A stretch of 64,000 bases of DNA from Cyclobacteriaceae bacterium (GTDB lineage: Bacteria > Bacteroidota > Bacteroidia > Cytophagales > Cyclobacteriaceae). How positions within the stretch are numbered: position 1 is the stretch's first letter; each line of letters opens with the position of its first letter. The position numbers and the translations under genes were made by a program. This document shows, piece after piece, positions 50,252-60,293 of the stretch. The stretch is from positions 124,001 through 188,000 of the forward strand of contig JAKLJG010000004.1 in assembly GCA_023151255.1 (NCBI GenBank), read 5' to 3'. The notes under the pieces were generated by a model. It ran no database searches, had not been told where the DNA came from, and worked only from the letters and a program-made list of their open reading frames with translations.

Positions 50252-51709
50252 TTACTTATCGCGATAATCCAATGCCGGCTTGCGATCACCAATTAACGCT
50301 GAGTATTTAAAATCGGGGCCAATGCGCTTTTGATAATCTTCTTTTGCCTTCTGGATTTGTGTTCCATCATTTAGCAAATCAATACCGGTTAGGGCCAGCG
50401 TTTTTGCGGCAACCATCATTCCTTTAATACCAATGTCCACACCGCCGCAGGCCACAGCCTGCCAGCTATGAGCCGGAACACCCGGCACCCATGTGGCTGT
50501 TACCAAACCTACAGTAGGCACTACATAACTTACATCCCCCACATCGGTAGATCCCCCACTGCCCTGGGCATCCACTTTAAAGGGTTCTACAACGGATGCA
50601 TTCGATAAAGCCGGACTGCTTCCGATAAGGGATTGCTGGATTTTTCTTCCAAACTCTAACTCATCGGGTGTGTAGGCAACACCGCCCACCGTTGTTAGGT
50701 TAGCATGCATCAGGCGGGCCAGTGGTTCGTTAGGCAGCAAATCATAAACGCCACCGATGATTTCATATTCCACACGTGTTTCGGTGCCCATGGCAGCCGC
50801 ATCGGCAATTTTCTTAATCCGTTCAAAGATGCCGGCCAGCACATCGCGCTTGGGGTGGCGGGCGTAGTAATACACTTCGGCATAATCAGGCACTACGTTA
50901 GGAGCTTCGCCTCCGGCTGTAATAATATAGTGAATGCGGGTATCCGAAGGGATGTGCTCGCGCATCATATTCACCATATGGTTCATCGCCTCTACGGCAT
51001 CCAGCGCGGAACGGCCCCGCTCCGGGGCACCGGCTGCATGAGCTGAGGTTCCATGAAACCTGAACTTAGCCGAAACATTGGCCAGCGAAGTTGATGGGTT
51101 GGCGGCATTGCGGCTGCCCGGATGCCAGTGCATCACTATATCTACGCCATCAAATAATTTTTCGCGCACCATGTACACTTTGCCAGCACCTCCTTCTTCA
51201 GCTGGTGTACCGTACACTTTAATGGTTCCCTTTAACCCGGTTTGCATCATGGTTTCTTTCAACTCAATGGCAGCAGCGACTGAAGCAACACCAAATAAAT
51301 GATGGCCACAGGCATGCCCGGCTGCGCGTGAGGGATCGGCCTTCTTTTCCGGAACAGCTTCCTGCGAAAGGCCCGGCAACGCATCAAACTCAGCCAGAAT
51401 ACCAATTACCGGTTTGCCTGTACCATAGGAAGCGACAAATGCTGTAGGTATTCCAGCCACACCGGCTTCGACAGTAAACCCGTTTTTAGTAAGTAACTCC
51501 TGCAACTGGGCTGTACTTTTGTATTCTTTATACCCCACCTCTGAATACTTCCAGATGTTTAATGCGGCCTGCTTATAGGTATCGTATTGTTTGTCGATAC
51601 GGGCCATCGCAGTTCTCTTTACTGCAGGCAAGTCTTTTGACTTAATGGTTTGCGCCCAGGCATAAACTGAGACAAGAGAGACTAAAAGTAGGAGTATTTG
51701 TTTTTTCAT
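50252..51709 (-). CDS. Exported M20 amidohydrolase (AbgB/hippurate-hydrolase-like)
   Basis: This 485-residue protein has a signal peptide (MKKQILLLLVSLVSVYAWA) and an M20D-type metallo-amidohydrolase fold. Metal-binding landmarks are GILAEFDALPGLSQ, AGHACGHHLFGVASVAAAIE, the pair of Glu in GTPAEEGGAGK, and His in MHWHPGSRN. A dimerisation lid domain is inserted in the middle. Relatives cleave N-acyl or p-aminobenzoyl-glutamate amides, so it probably trims N-acyl amino acids in the periplasm. It converges on sbtA with a 1-base gap. Confidence 0.93.
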   Translation of the reverse strand: MKKQILLLLVSLVSVYAWAQTIKSKDLPAVKRTAMARIDKQYDTYKQAALNIWKYSEVGYKEYKSTAQLQELLTKNGFTVEAGVAGIPTAFVASYGTGKPVIGILAEFDALPGLSQEAVPEKKADPSRAAGHACGHHLFGVASVAAAIELKETMMQTGLKGTIKVYGTPAEEGGAGKVYMVREKLFDGVDIVMHWHPGSRNAANPSTSLANVSAKFRFHGTSAHAAGAPERGRSALDAVEAMNHMVNMMREHIPSDTRIHYIITAGGEAPNVVPDYAEVYYYARHPKRDVLAGIFERIKKIADAAAMGTETRVEYEIIGGVYDLLPNEPLARLMHANLTTVGGVAYTPDELEFGRKIQQSLIGSSPALSNASVVEPFKVDAQGSGGSTDVGDVSYVVPTVGLVTATWVPGVPAHSWQAVACGGVDIGIKGMMVAAKTLALTGIDLLNDGTQIQKAKEDYQKRIGPDFKYSALIGDRKPALDYRDK

Positions 51710-51792
51710 GACAATGGGGTTTAGGGTAATGTCAGGTACCGTCTATTTAACACAGTAATAGAAAATAGTCAAGCCCTTTTAGGGTGAGTGAA

Positions 51793-52389
51793 TTACGCTG
51801 AAAACCAGTTTGGGAACGACCACACCATGTAACCGTACGCGGCAAACCGAACCACCCGCGAAATGCTGATCAGTAAAAACTGCTTAAAGGGCAGGTTTAC
51901 GCTTCCCGCAAGCATGCAGGTTGCTGAATAGGGTATGGGGGTAACCGCAGCTACAATAACCAGAAAAGCGCCATAGCGTTTTAATTGTGCATCATATTGC
52001 ATGAGGTACCGAACGTGCAATTTTTTATAAACGGTTGTTTTTGAAAAGTTGCTTCCGATAAGGTAGCCTATTACTCCGGCTAAATATGAAATGACGGTAA
52101 GAACAATAAGATTAATGACAAACTGTAACAAAGAAACTTTGTGCAGTATCCACACCAACATAAAAAATTCAGGGGGCACCAGGCCAAACAATACTTCAGA
52201 AGCAAAAAATACCAGGAAAAGAATAATTGGCTTATCCTGTAAGGCGTCAATATCTTTATGAAAAGTGTTTTGAATATATTCTTCTGCCAGAATAAAAACA
52301 GTAATGATAACAGCAAACCAGAGTAACCCGCGCAACAGGTTTTTCAATAAAAAGCCCGATTTGGTTTCTTCCTGCTGCATGCCGGCCAT
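51793..52389 (-). CDS. VTT/DedA-like membrane protein
   Basis: This 198-residue protein has about five hydrophobic segments and the VTT (SNARE-associated) pattern: FGLVPPEFFMLVWILHKVS, VISYLAGVIGYLIGSNFSK and VTPIPYSATCMLAGSVNLP followed by FKQFLLISISRVVRFAAYGY. DedA/VTT proteins flip or scramble lipids such as undecaprenyl phosphate or phosphatidylethanolamine. It begins directly after the stop of the acyltransferase-like gene (TAA then ATG), as the last gene of a three-gene unit headed by a PAS histidine kinase. Confidence 0.88.
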   Translation of the reverse strand: MAGMQQEETKSGFLLKNLLRGLLWFAVIITVFILAEEYIQNTFHKDIDALQDKPIILFLVFFASEVLFGLVPPEFFMLVWILHKVSLLQFVINLIVLTVISYLAGVIGYLIGSNFSKTTVYKKLHVRYLMQYDAQLKRYGAFLVIVAAVTPIPYSATCMLAGSVNLPFKQFLLISISRVVRFAAYGYMVWSFPNWFSA

Positions 52390-53556
52390 TTAACTGATCA
52401 ACGGAAAGCGTTTAAAAGGTTTGCTTTCATCAAATAATTTACGAAAGGTAGCATGCCGCTTAACCACATGAGGGGTAACTTGTTCAGCCACGCGTATCAT
52501 TTTGGGGTTAAAATCGCCAATCCAGTTCATTTCGTATTGCTCATACGGAAATGATCCTGCGTGGGCCATCCGCCTGAACGATTCAATTATGGCTCCGTCA
52601 ACGCCTTTGCCCTGGTGCTCGGGTACAACGCCAAATAAAATTCCAAAAGCCTTTTTATTCGTGCCTGTTTTTTGGTGCCAGAGAAATTTAAGTTTAGCCA
52701 ACAGGTTGAATTTACCGTTCAAGTATTTAAACACTTGATTAAGTTCTGGCAGCGAAATAAAAAATGCTACAGGTTCATTGCGGTAATAGCCAAACCAAAT
52801 TAATCGCTTATCCAAAACCGGTTTCATTTGTTTTACCATGGCCACAGCTTGTGTTTCAGTCAGCTCCGGTATTTCGCCCCGCTTAGCCCACGCCCGGTTG
52901 TACACATGCCTGATCTCCTCTGCCAGTTTCACAACATCAATTTTTGCCGGATGACCAAAGTTGTAATCCGCATCCTGAAACACGCGCTCGGCCTTTTCCA
53001 GGAGTCGCGCATCCAACGGGCCTTGTATAGGTCTGCCAAATGTAAGTTGGTAAAAATATACCTGGAAGCCGTAGCCTTCAAACAAATCACGGTAATACGG
53101 AAAATTATAGTTGCACTGGTAATTAGGCTCACGATTAAAACCTTCTACCAGCAAACCCCACCACCTATCGCGACTGCCGAAGTTGATAGGCCCATCCATG
53201 GCTTCCATGCCACGCGAGGCTAGCCAGTTTTTACAAGCATCGAATAATGTATTGGCGGCCTGTTGATTGTTAATGCATTCAAAAAATCCCATCCCGCCCG
53301 TTGGCTGATCATTTCCTTTATGAACGGTTTTGTTATTTACAAAAGCGGCTACCCGTCCTATGGTTTGGTCTCCTTCACGCAATATCCACCGGATACACTC
53401 GCCATGCTGAAAGGTTTTGTTTACCGATTTATTGAAAACACCTTCAACATCTTTATCCAACGGTCTAATCCAGCAGGGCTCATTTTTGTATAAGGATACC
53501 GGAAGAAGCAAAAACTCCCTGGCTAATTCAGGTGTATTTACCTCTAGGAGATTCAT
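52390..53556 (-). CDS. Large GNAT-fold N-acetyltransferase-like protein
   Basis: This 388-residue protein has N-terminal sequence LEVNTPELAREFLLLPVSLY and a GNAT-like C-terminal half, where FGILFGVVPEHQGKGVDGAI matches the acetyl-CoA-binding motif (QGKGVDG) and MNWIGDFNPKMIRVAEQVTP follows. It resembles uncharacterised Bacteroidota GNAT proteins of about 390 residues. Its start overlaps the stop of the PAS kinase gene (53553-53556) and its stop directly precedes the VTT gene. The acyl group and target are unknown. Confidence 0.82.
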   Translation of the reverse strand: MNLLEVNTPELAREFLLLPVSLYKNEPCWIRPLDKDVEGVFNKSVNKTFQHGECIRWILREGDQTIGRVAAFVNNKTVHKGNDQPTGGMGFFECINNQQAANTLFDACKNWLASRGMEAMDGPINFGSRDRWWGLLVEGFNREPNYQCNYNFPYYRDLFEGYGFQVYFYQLTFGRPIQGPLDARLLEKAERVFQDADYNFGHPAKIDVVKLAEEIRHVYNRAWAKRGEIPELTETQAVAMVKQMKPVLDKRLIWFGYYRNEPVAFFISLPELNQVFKYLNGKFNLLAKLKFLWHQKTGTNKKAFGILFGVVPEHQGKGVDGAIIESFRRMAHAGSFPYEQYEMNWIGDFNPKMIRVAEQVTPHVVKRHATFRKLFDESKPFKRFPLIS

Positions 53557-55022
53557 GATTGCTTATCTGCAAATTGAAAGAAGGAACCTGTTCCCTGATC
53601 GGCCCGGGCATTGGGTAAATGAATGGTAAATGTAGTGCCAAAGCCTACTTTACTGGAAACAGCAATTTTACCGCCCAGTTTTTCAACGGCATTTTTAACA
53701 ATATACAACCCGATACCGGAACCGTCCGAGCGCTCAGTTGCCCGGTAAAACATGTCGAATATCTTATCTATATCTTCCTCGCTGATGCCAATTCCATTAT
53801 CGGCAAAAATAATGGTTGCCATGGCAGGTGTAATTTCAACAGTAACATGTACCATGGCTCTGGCGGTTTGCGGCTGCCTGTATTTTATTGCGTTAGAAAT
53901 GAGGTTACGGAAGATTTCGGATATTCGCCATGGGTCGCTGTAAAATTCCTGCTCCGATACGCGGGTGGTTACTTCAACTTCGCTGGCCCCGGGCAGGTAA
54001 CTTAAATCAGCAAAAGTCTTTGAAATGATTGATTTGAGATCAATTTTGCTGATACTCACTTCCATTTTCAGGTTTTTGCTGTGGCTTAGCACATCGCTGA
54101 TGAAATGATCTAAATCGTGTACTTTCTTTTCAATTACCTGGAAATAGGTCCGGAGGTCATCGGTGTTTCCGGGTAATTTTGAAAGGTTTATCAACCCGAG
54201 AATTGATGACAACGGAGCTCGTAAATCGTGCGAAACTTTATACACAAAGTTATCGAGCTCGGTGTTACGGGTTTTTAGTTCTTCTTCGATCTTCTTTCGT
54301 TCTGATATATCCACATAAACGCCATAAATACCGATAGCCTTTTCGTCAAGGGTAACCGGAACACCATACAGTATAACATCAACCGGCCTGCCCGATTTAT
54401 GCCTGCGGGTGGTTTCAACGCTTATAAGATTGTTCGATGCGATCAGGTTATTCAGATCAATGCCTTCGCTTTGAAGTTTTTCGGGAACAATAAAGTCGTT
54501 CAGGTTCTTGCCCCGCAGCTCAATTAATTCGTAACCAAACATTTCATTAAAGCCGCGGTTCACCAACAGAACTTTGCCGTTAACATCCAGCATAACCACA
54601 GCCAGTGGCACCGTATTGAATAACTTGGTAAACAGGGCTTCATTTTTTTTCAACCGTTCTTCTTCCTGCCACTTACGTTCTGTTATATCAAGGATTAGGC
54701 CCTGGTACCGTAGTTCGTTTGATTGTACAGGCGGAGCTGTACGTATTTCTATCCAACGAGTAGACCCTTTAATCTGAATTCTTCCAATCCAACTCCACGG
54801 GCTGGAGTTGCTTAAGGCCTCTGAAATTCTTGTTTTAAAATTTTCAAGGTCATCGGCAAAAATAATTTTTTCGCAGACCGAATAAGTTTCGAGTAGTTCG
54901 TGCGCCCTAACACCTAATACACCTTCACAGTTATCTGTTACTGATAACAATTTTGCCGAGCCATCAGCACGGACGGCACAGGTAAAAAATACAGCCGGAA
55001 AACCGGGAGAAAGTTCCTGCAT
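53553..55022 (-). CDS. Soluble PAS-PAS histidine kinase
   Basis: This 489-residue kinase has two PAS domains (about 10-115 and 130-240, each ending with a PAC-like GLILDITERK / GVYVDISERK stretch) and an HisKA domain with phospho-acceptor His265 in YKVSHDLRAPLSSILGLINL. The HATPase domain shows the N box RNLISNAIKYR, the G1 box ADNGIGI and the G2 box GSGIGLYIVKNAVEKLGG. No membrane segment or signal peptide is visible, so it senses a cytoplasmic cue. No response regulator lies next to it. It leads a unit with the GNAT-like and VTT genes. Confidence 0.94.
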   Translation of the reverse strand: MQELSPGFPAVFFTCAVRADGSAKLLSVTDNCEGVLGVRAHELLETYSVCEKIIFADDLENFKTRISEALSNSSPWSWIGRIQIKGSTRWIEIRTAPPVQSNELRYQGLILDITERKWQEEERLKKNEALFTKLFNTVPLAVVMLDVNGKVLLVNRGFNEMFGYELIELRGKNLNDFIVPEKLQSEGIDLNNLIASNNLISVETTRRHKSGRPVDVILYGVPVTLDEKAIGIYGVYVDISERKKIEEELKTRNTELDNFVYKVSHDLRAPLSSILGLINLSKLPGNTDDLRTYFQVIEKKVHDLDHFISDVLSHSKNLKMEVSISKIDLKSIISKTFADLSYLPGASEVEVTTRVSEQEFYSDPWRISEIFRNLISNAIKYRQPQTARAMVHVTVEITPAMATIIFADNGIGISEEDIDKIFDMFYRATERSDGSGIGLYIVKNAVEKLGGKIAVSSKVGFGTTFTIHLPNARADQGTGSFFQFADKQS

Positions 55023-55215
55023 GAAGAACCTGTAGTTAGGTTTAGTTAAAAGTCTATCCGGAGAGGGTGGACTAATTTTTCAGGGATGCAATATAGATTA
55101 TACCGTATATTCTGCAAGCAAAAGGCAACAACAAGCGAATAAAATTCTGAAAGTTTCTCAGTGACGGGTCAAAAACTTCTAACCGTTGGTGTACTTTTTA
55201 CTAAATCCATACCGG

Positions 55216-56097
55216 TCAGGAAGCCTTTAACGCTTCGGCACCGCCAACAATTTCGAGTATTTCTTTAGTAATGGCAGCCTGTCGGGTACGGTTGTAGCTT
55301 AGGCGAAGTTCTTTCAGAATCTCACCTGCATTTTCGGTGGCCTTATCCATGGCTGTCATACGCGCACCGTTTTCAGCTGCATTGGAATCCAGCACGGCCT
55401 TGAATAACTGAACCTTGAGCGATTTGGGGATGAGCCCTTCAAGAACTTCCGTATTGTTAGGTTGGTAGATATAGTCTGTTGTTTGAGTTGATGCTGAAGC
55501 CTGCTGAGCCACCGGCAGGTACTGCTCGGTACGCAGGATTTGAGTGGCTACATTTTTAAACTCGTTGTAAACGATTTCAATTTTATCATACTTGCCGGAG
55601 CGAAAATTATCCATCAGATAATCAGCAAGGACAGCAACTGATTCAAACGAGAGTTGGCCAAAAAGGCCTGCATAATCACTCACCACCTGGTATTTGCGTT
55701 TAGTGAAATACTCATTGGCTTTTTTGCCGATAGGCAAAATGCTTACTCCGCCTTGCTTAAACTGTGCAGCATACTTTTCTTCGATCACACGCTGAACGCC
55801 CTTGTAAACATTGGTGTTGAAGGAGCCACACAGGCCGCGATCGGAGCTAATGGCAATAATCAGCACATTATTCTCAGGCCTAACTTTACTATACCAATTG
55901 TCAGCCGGTTCGTTGGATTGTGCTGCAGAAAGATTTTGAAGGATTACGGCTAATTTTTGTGCAAAAGGGCGCATTTGCAAAATCCGATCCTGTGATCTGC
56001 GGAGTTTTGCGGCAGCCACCATTTTCATGGCTTTGGTGATCTGCTGGGTAGAGACCACCGAACTGATGCGTGTTTTAACTTCTTTTAAGCTGGGCAT
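55216..56097 (-). CDS. atpG: ATP synthase gamma subunit
   Basis: This 293-residue gamma subunit forms the rotating central stalk of F1. Both ends are typical: the N-terminal coiled coil begins MPSLKEVKTRISSVVSTQQI and TKAMKMVAAAKLRRSQ, and the C-terminal helix has NRTRQAAITKEILEIVGGAE. It is the last gene of the atpBEFHAG cluster, 27 bases after atpA. There is no atpD or atpC beyond it: the next gene is an unrelated PAS kinase, after a 193-base gap with no gene. Confidence 0.98.
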   Translation of the reverse strand: MPSLKEVKTRISSVVSTQQITKAMKMVAAAKLRRSQDRILQMRPFAQKLAVILQNLSAAQSNEPADNWYSKVRPENNVLIIAISSDRGLCGSFNTNVYKGVQRVIEEKYAAQFKQGGVSILPIGKKANEYFTKRKYQVVSDYAGLFGQLSFESVAVLADYLMDNFRSGKYDKIEIVYNEFKNVATQILRTEQYLPVAQQASASTQTTDYIYQPNNTEVLEGLIPKSLKVQLFKAVLDSNAAENGARMTAMDKATENAGEILKELRLSYNRTRQAAITKEILEIVGGAEALKAS

Positions 56098-56124
56098 GTT
56101 CCTTCTGAAATCAAAAAAGCCTGA

Positions 56125-57699
56125 TTAATATTTGGCAGCCAGTTCCAGGGCGGTTTTTTTAATTGTTTCCAAATCCGAATCCTCCAGTTTTCCGGCACGC
56201 AGGTTATCCAGTACATTGCGGTAAGTGGAACGCATCAGATCAAGGAATTCCTTTTCAAACTGGCGCACCTTATTTACCGGCACCTTATCCAAGTAACCGC
56301 GGGTTGATGCTGCGATTATGGCAACTTGTTCTTCAACCGGAACAGGCGCATACTGATCCTGCTTCAACACTTCGGTGTTTCTTCTTCCGCGCTCAATTGT
56401 CAGTTTTGTAGCGGCATCCAAATCGGAACCGAATTTGGCAAAGGCTTCGAGTTCGCGAAACTGTGCCTGATCAAGCTTCAACGTGCCGGCAACCTTTTTC
56501 ATGGATTTAATCTGGGCGGCACCACCCACCCGCGACACAGAAATACCAACGTTAATAGCCGGACGGATACCCGAGTTGAACAGGTTGGTTTCCAAAAATA
56601 TCTGTCCATCCGTAATGGAGATTACGTTTGTGGGAATATAAGCCGAAACGTCACCCGCTTGAGTTTCAATAATAGGCAAAGCTGTTAACGAGCCTCCGCC
56701 TTTCACTTTCGATTTCAGGGACGGAGGAAGATCATTCATATTTTTAGCTACGCTGTCGTCATTAATGATTTTGGCCGCACGCTCAAGCAGGCGTGAGTGC
56801 AGGTAGAAAATATCGCCAGGGTACGCTTCACGTCCGGGGGGCCTTCTTAACAGCAGCGACACCTCGCGGTAAGCAACCGCCTGTTTGGAGAGGTCATCGT
56901 AAATTACCAATGCCGGGCGACCGGTGTCGCGGAAGTATTCGCCAATAGCCGCCCCGGTAAACGGAGCAAAGAATTGCATCGGTGCCGGATCGGAAGCCGT
57001 GGCTGATACAATAATGGTGTACGGAAGTGCACCGGCTTTTTCCAGGGCAGCAGCCACTTGGGCAACTGTTGATCCTTTTTGGCCAATGGCAACATAAATG
57101 CAGTAAACGGGCTTTCCGTTTTCGTAAAATTCTTTTTGATTGATAATCGTGTCAATCGCTACTGCTGTTTTCCCGGTTTGGCGGTCACCGATGATTAGCT
57201 CGCGCTGGCCGCGGCCAATCGGGATCATGGAGTCAATTGCCTTAATGCCGGTTTGCAGCGGTTCATTTACCGGCTGACGGTAGATTACACCGGGGGCCTT
57301 GCGCTCCATCGGCATTTCGAACAAGTCGCCTTTCAGCGGGCCTTTGCCATCTACGGGCTCACCGAGGGTATCCACTACGCGGCCCAACATGCCATCGCCA
57401 ACCATTACCGAAGCAATTTTACCGGTACGCTTAACGGTATCACCTTCGTGCACACCTTTTGAATCGCCAAACAATACGGCTCCTACGTTGTCTTCTTCCA
57501 GGTTAAGCACCATGGCACGCAGGCCGTTTTCGAACTCGAGCAATTCGCCCGACTGGGCCTGGGTTAACCCATAAATGCGGGCCACGCCATCACCTACGGT
57601 AAGTACGGTGCCTACTTCTTCCAGTTGCGCATCGGTACGTGCCTGTGCAAGTTGTTCGCGGAGGATTGCCGATACTTCTTCAGGTCTGATTTCTGCCAT
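56125..57699 (-). CDS. atpA: ATP synthase alpha subunit
   Basis: This 524-residue alpha subunit is the non-catalytic nucleotide-binding subunit of F1. The Walker A sequence is [14 protein letters not shown] (around residue 173), and the alpha-specific stretch [17 protein letters not shown], which includes the regulatory Arg region, is intact. The N-terminal delta-binding segment [17 protein letters not shown] is present. It is in the middle of the atp cluster, with a 32-base gap to atpH and a 27-base gap to atpG. Confidence 0.98.
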   Translation of the reverse strand: MAEIRPEEVSAILREQLAQARTDAQLEEVGTVLTVGDGVARIYGLTQAQSGELLEFENGLRAMVLNLEEDNVGAVLFGDSKGVHEGDTVKRTGKIASVMVGDGMLGRVVDTLGEPVDGKGPLKGDLFEMPMERKAPGVIYRQPVNEPLQTGIKAIDSMIPIGRGQRELIIGDRQTGKTAVAIDTIINQKEFYENGKPVYCIYVAIGQKGSTVAQVAAALEKAGALPYTIIVSATASDPAPMQFFAPFTGAAIGEYFRDTGRPALVIYDDLSKQAVAYREVSLLLRRPPGREAYPGDIFYLHSRLLERAAKIINDDSVAKNMNDLPPSLKSKVKGGGSLTALPIIETQAGDVSAYIPTNVISITDGQIFLETNLFNSGIRPAINVGISVSRVGGAAQIKSMKKVAGTLKLDQAQFRELEAFAKFGSDLDAATKLTIERGRRNTEVLKQDQYAPVPVEEQVAIIAASTRGYLDKVPVNKVRQFEKEFLDLMRSTYRNVLDNLRAGKLEDSDLETIKKTALELAAKY

Positions 57700-57731
57700 A
57701 TCAATTAGCTTATTCGTTCAAACTTTAATTT

Positions 57732-58292
57732 CTAAAATTCCTTTATATAAGGATTCTGACTAAACTCTCTTTGCAATGCTTTTAATTGGTTCTGGATGGA
57801 GGCATCAATCTGCTTATCATCAACCGTAAGCACAAACCCGCCAATCATTTCCCGGTCCACCTTCTCAACCACTTCAACTTTCTTCTTATCACTTATTTTC
57901 TTCACGATGGCTTCAAATTCTTCGCGCAGTTTTTTATCAAGTGGTACAGCAGAGGCTACTGTCGCCTGTACGATGCCTTTATATTCGTTGTAGGCATTAT
58001 GAAATTGCCGGGCAATTTCAGGCAACAAAGGCTCGCGGTTCTTGCGGGTAATAATATCAAATATGGCTAAGGTTAGTTTGTGTACCTTTCCTTTAAAGAC
58101 AGTGTCAAGAATTTCTTTTTTCTTATCATGTTTAATAACCGGGTTGCGTAGCATCAGGGTGAAAGCCCGGTTGCGTTCGCACACCTGGTTGAACAGTATC
58201 ATGTCGTTATGCACTTCATCCAGTGCATGCTGGTCAACAGCCAGATGGAGCAGTGATTTTACATAGCGATATGCAACCCGTGAGTCGGCCAT
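57732..58292 (-). CDS. atpH: ATP synthase delta subunit
   Basis: This 186-residue delta (OSCP-like) subunit links the peripheral stalk to the top of F1. The helical N-terminal domain contains RVAYRYVKSLLHLAVDQ, and the C-terminal segment has DREMIGGFVLTVDDKQID near residue 150. It begins 2 bases after the atpF stop, so the two are translationally linked, matching the stoichiometry of the b/delta stator. Confidence 0.96.
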   Translation of the reverse strand: MADSRVAYRYVKSLLHLAVDQHALDEVHNDMILFNQVCERNRAFTLMLRNPVIKHDKKKEILDTVFKGKVHKLTLAIFDIITRKNREPLLPEIARQFHNAYNEYKGIVQATVASAVPLDKKLREEFEAIVKKISDKKKVEVVEKVDREMIGGFVLTVDDKQIDASIQNQLKALQREFSQNPYIKEF

Positions 58293-58294
58293 GG

Positions 58295-58789
58295 TTAGTT
58301 AATCTTCAAATCTTTCAGGTAGCTTTCAACCAATTCCTTTTGTGCTTTATCATCGGCCAGGTTTTTCTTCATCAGCTTTTCGGCAATTTGAAGCGAGAAC
58401 AGGGCCACCTGTATCTTCACGTCTTTTAATGCAGCCTGCTTTTCAAGCTGGATGGCCTGCCGGGCATCATCAATGATTTTATCGGCTGATTTTTTGGCTT
58501 CCAGCCGGGCTTCTTCTTTCATGCGGTTTGACGCTTCGCGGGCTTCTTTTAAAATCTTATCGCGCTCTTCGCGGGCTTCTTTCAATAACTTTTCGTTATC
58601 TGCTTTAAGTTGGCTCATCTCTGCCCGTGCCTTGTCTGCTGTGTCAAGAGCGTTTTGTATTGACGTTTCCCGCTCTTTTAATGAATTAAGAATGGGCTTC
58701 CACGCCAGTTTAGACAAGAGGATGAACAGCAGAATGAATACAATGGCCTGCCACAGTATCAATCCGGTTCCGGGAGTTAAAAGATCCAT
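58295..58789 (-). CDS. atpF: ATP synthase b subunit
   Basis: This 164-residue b subunit has one N-terminal membrane helix (GLILWQAIVFILLFILLSKL, about 8-27) and a long charged helix with heptads (REEARDKILKEAREASNRMK-type sequence, about 45-140). It forms the peripheral stalk. It is separated from atpE by a 76-base gap that carries a hairpin. The atpH start follows 2 bases downstream. Confidence 0.97.
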   Translation of the reverse strand: MDLLTPGTGLILWQAIVFILLFILLSKLAWKPILNSLKERETSIQNALDTADKARAEMSQLKADNEKLLKEAREERDKILKEAREASNRMKEEARLEAKKSADKIIDDARQAIQLEKQAALKDVKIQVALFSLQIAEKLMKKNLADDKAQKELVESYLKDLKIN

Positions 58790-58816
58790 AGTATTGGTTA
58801 TGCGTTGTTTTCAATT

Positions 58817-58860
58817 AAAAACGAAGAGGAGTTTCCAGCCTATTGCCGGGCAAACTCCTC
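58817..58860 (-). terminator. Hairpin between atpE and atpF
   Basis: On the minus strand a 9-bp stem GAGGAGTTT/AAACTCCTC (17-base loop) begins 5 bases after the atpE stop and is followed by TTCGTTTTTAATTG. It could stabilise the atpE 3' end or act as a partial terminator, reducing atpF and later genes relative to atpE. Confidence 0.6.
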
Positions 58861-58865
58861 AACGG

Positions 58866-59120
<255 letters not shown>

Positions 59121-59133
59121 TTATGTGAAACAA

Positions 59134-59152
59134 CCCCGGCATTTTGCCGGGG
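59134..59152 (-). other. Stable hairpin between atpB and atpE
   Basis: CCCCGGC-ATTTT-GCCGGGG is a perfect 7-bp G/C stem with a 5-base loop. It starts 15 bases after the atpB stop and ends 26 bases before the atpE ATG on the minus strand. The following TTGTTTC is only weakly T-rich. An mRNA processing or stabilising role is possible. Confidence 0.6.
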
Positions 59153-59166
59153 ATACCTTAAAGCTG

Positions 59167-60192
59167 TTAATGATGTTCATGCTCGGCTGTGGCCATCCCA
59201 ATGTACAGCGAGGTGAACAACGTAAATACATACGCCTGAATTCCCGCCACCAACAATTCAATCAGATTAATAAACAACACCATCAGCGTGGATGCCAGCC
59301 CAACGTAGATGCTGCCGAAGATGAACGTTAAACAAATTAAACTTAATATAACAATGTGCCCGGCCGTAATGGCCACAAATAAACGAATGGTGAGAGAAAA
59401 CGGCTTGGTAAATAAGCCGATGATCTCAACCGGAAGAATAACGATGCGAAGCGGCAGTGGAACACCGGGAGTCCAGAAAATGTGTCCCCAGTAACTTTTA
59501 TTCCCGCTGACGTTGGTGATGATGAAAGTAAATACGGCAAGCGTAAGAGTAACCGCAATGTTGCCGGTCATGTTTCCTGCTCCCGGCAATAGGCCAAGAA
59601 GGTTACCAAACAATATAAAGAAGAAAAGAGTTAACAAATAAGGCAGGTACTTTTCGTAATGATGACCAATGTTGGGTTTAACAATCTCATCACGCACAAA
59701 TACAATAATGGGCTCAAAAAACGATTGGATGCCGGACGGGGCCTTTCCAGAATTTTTTTGGTAACGACCAGCTACCGTTAAAAAAACCAGCAATAACAGC
59801 GCAGCATTGATAAACAACATGGCAACATTCTTGGTGATGGAAATATCGAGTACCGCTTTTCCGCTATCAGCCAGGTAAATGTGGTTATGTTCAAGCTTAT
59901 ACCCATTATATTCTACCAGGCTGTGATGTTCATCATAAAAATTTCGCGATGAAAAAATTTCCAAACCTTTCTCCTGCGAATACACGATTATCGGCAAATA
60001 AAGTGTGCCATAGTGCCCGTCCCAGAAATGCCAAACATGATCGTCCATCACGTGATGGAGTATAACCTCGCTGGCGTTAAAAGCTTTTGTACTGTCGGCC
60101 GTTTCAGCAGCAGACGATATTGTAAATGAGCCAAGAACAGCAAAAAATATCAGCGCAAGAAACCGGGTTAATTTTAACAGAAAAACGCTCAT
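59167..60192 (-). CDS. atpB: ATP synthase a subunit
   Basis: This 341-residue a subunit carries the proton half-channels. The C-terminal half has the conserved Arg in SLTIRLFVAITAGHIVILSL and the stator/channel stretch LATLMVLFINLIELLVAGIQ-type sequence. An extended N-terminus of about 100 residues begins with a signal-like segment (KLTRFLALIFFAVLGSFTIS) and a periplasmic His/Asp-rich region (HHVMDDHVWHFWDGHYGTLY); this long form is known from Bacteroidota. A promoter just upstream makes it the first gene of atpBEFHAG. Confidence 0.96.
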   Translation of the reverse strand: MSVFLLKLTRFLALIFFAVLGSFTISSAAETADSTKAFNASEVILHHVMDDHVWHFWDGHYGTLYLPIIVYSQEKGLEIFSSRNFYDEHHSLVEYNGYKLEHNHIYLADSGKAVLDISITKNVAMLFINAALLLLVFLTVAGRYQKNSGKAPSGIQSFFEPIIVFVRDEIVKPNIGHHYEKYLPYLLTLFFFILFGNLLGLLPGAGNMTGNIAVTLTLAVFTFIITNVSGNKSYWGHIFWTPGVPLPLRIVILPVEIIGLFTKPFSLTIRLFVAITAGHIVILSLICLTFIFGSIYVGLASTLMVLFINLIELLVAGIQAYVFTLFTSLYIGMATAEHEHH

Positions 60193-60227
60193 TGGACGCT
60201 GCTGACGGGGTTTTAAAAATCCGACCG

Positions 60228-60258
60228 CAAAGGTAAAAATTAACGCTTCAGAATGAAA
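60228..60258 (-). promoter_or_regulatory. atpB promoter
   Basis: On the minus strand TTTC (opposite 60255-60258), 19 bases, then a perfect TACCTTTG (opposite 60228-60235). The predicted start is near 60224, leaving a 31-base leader. It is placed between the small-membrane-protein gene and atpB, so the atpBEFHAG genes can be expressed separately from bactofilin/atpZ. Confidence 0.6.
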
Positions 60259-60293
60259 TTTTTTGTAGGTTTTTTGACCTTGTGGCGATGGGT

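Noticed and set aside
55023-55215. A small gene, tRNA or riboswitch in the gap between atpG and the PAS kinase
   Set aside because: No open frame of more than about 13 codons and no cloverleaf or conserved riboswitch core was seen; it is probably the kinase promoter region.
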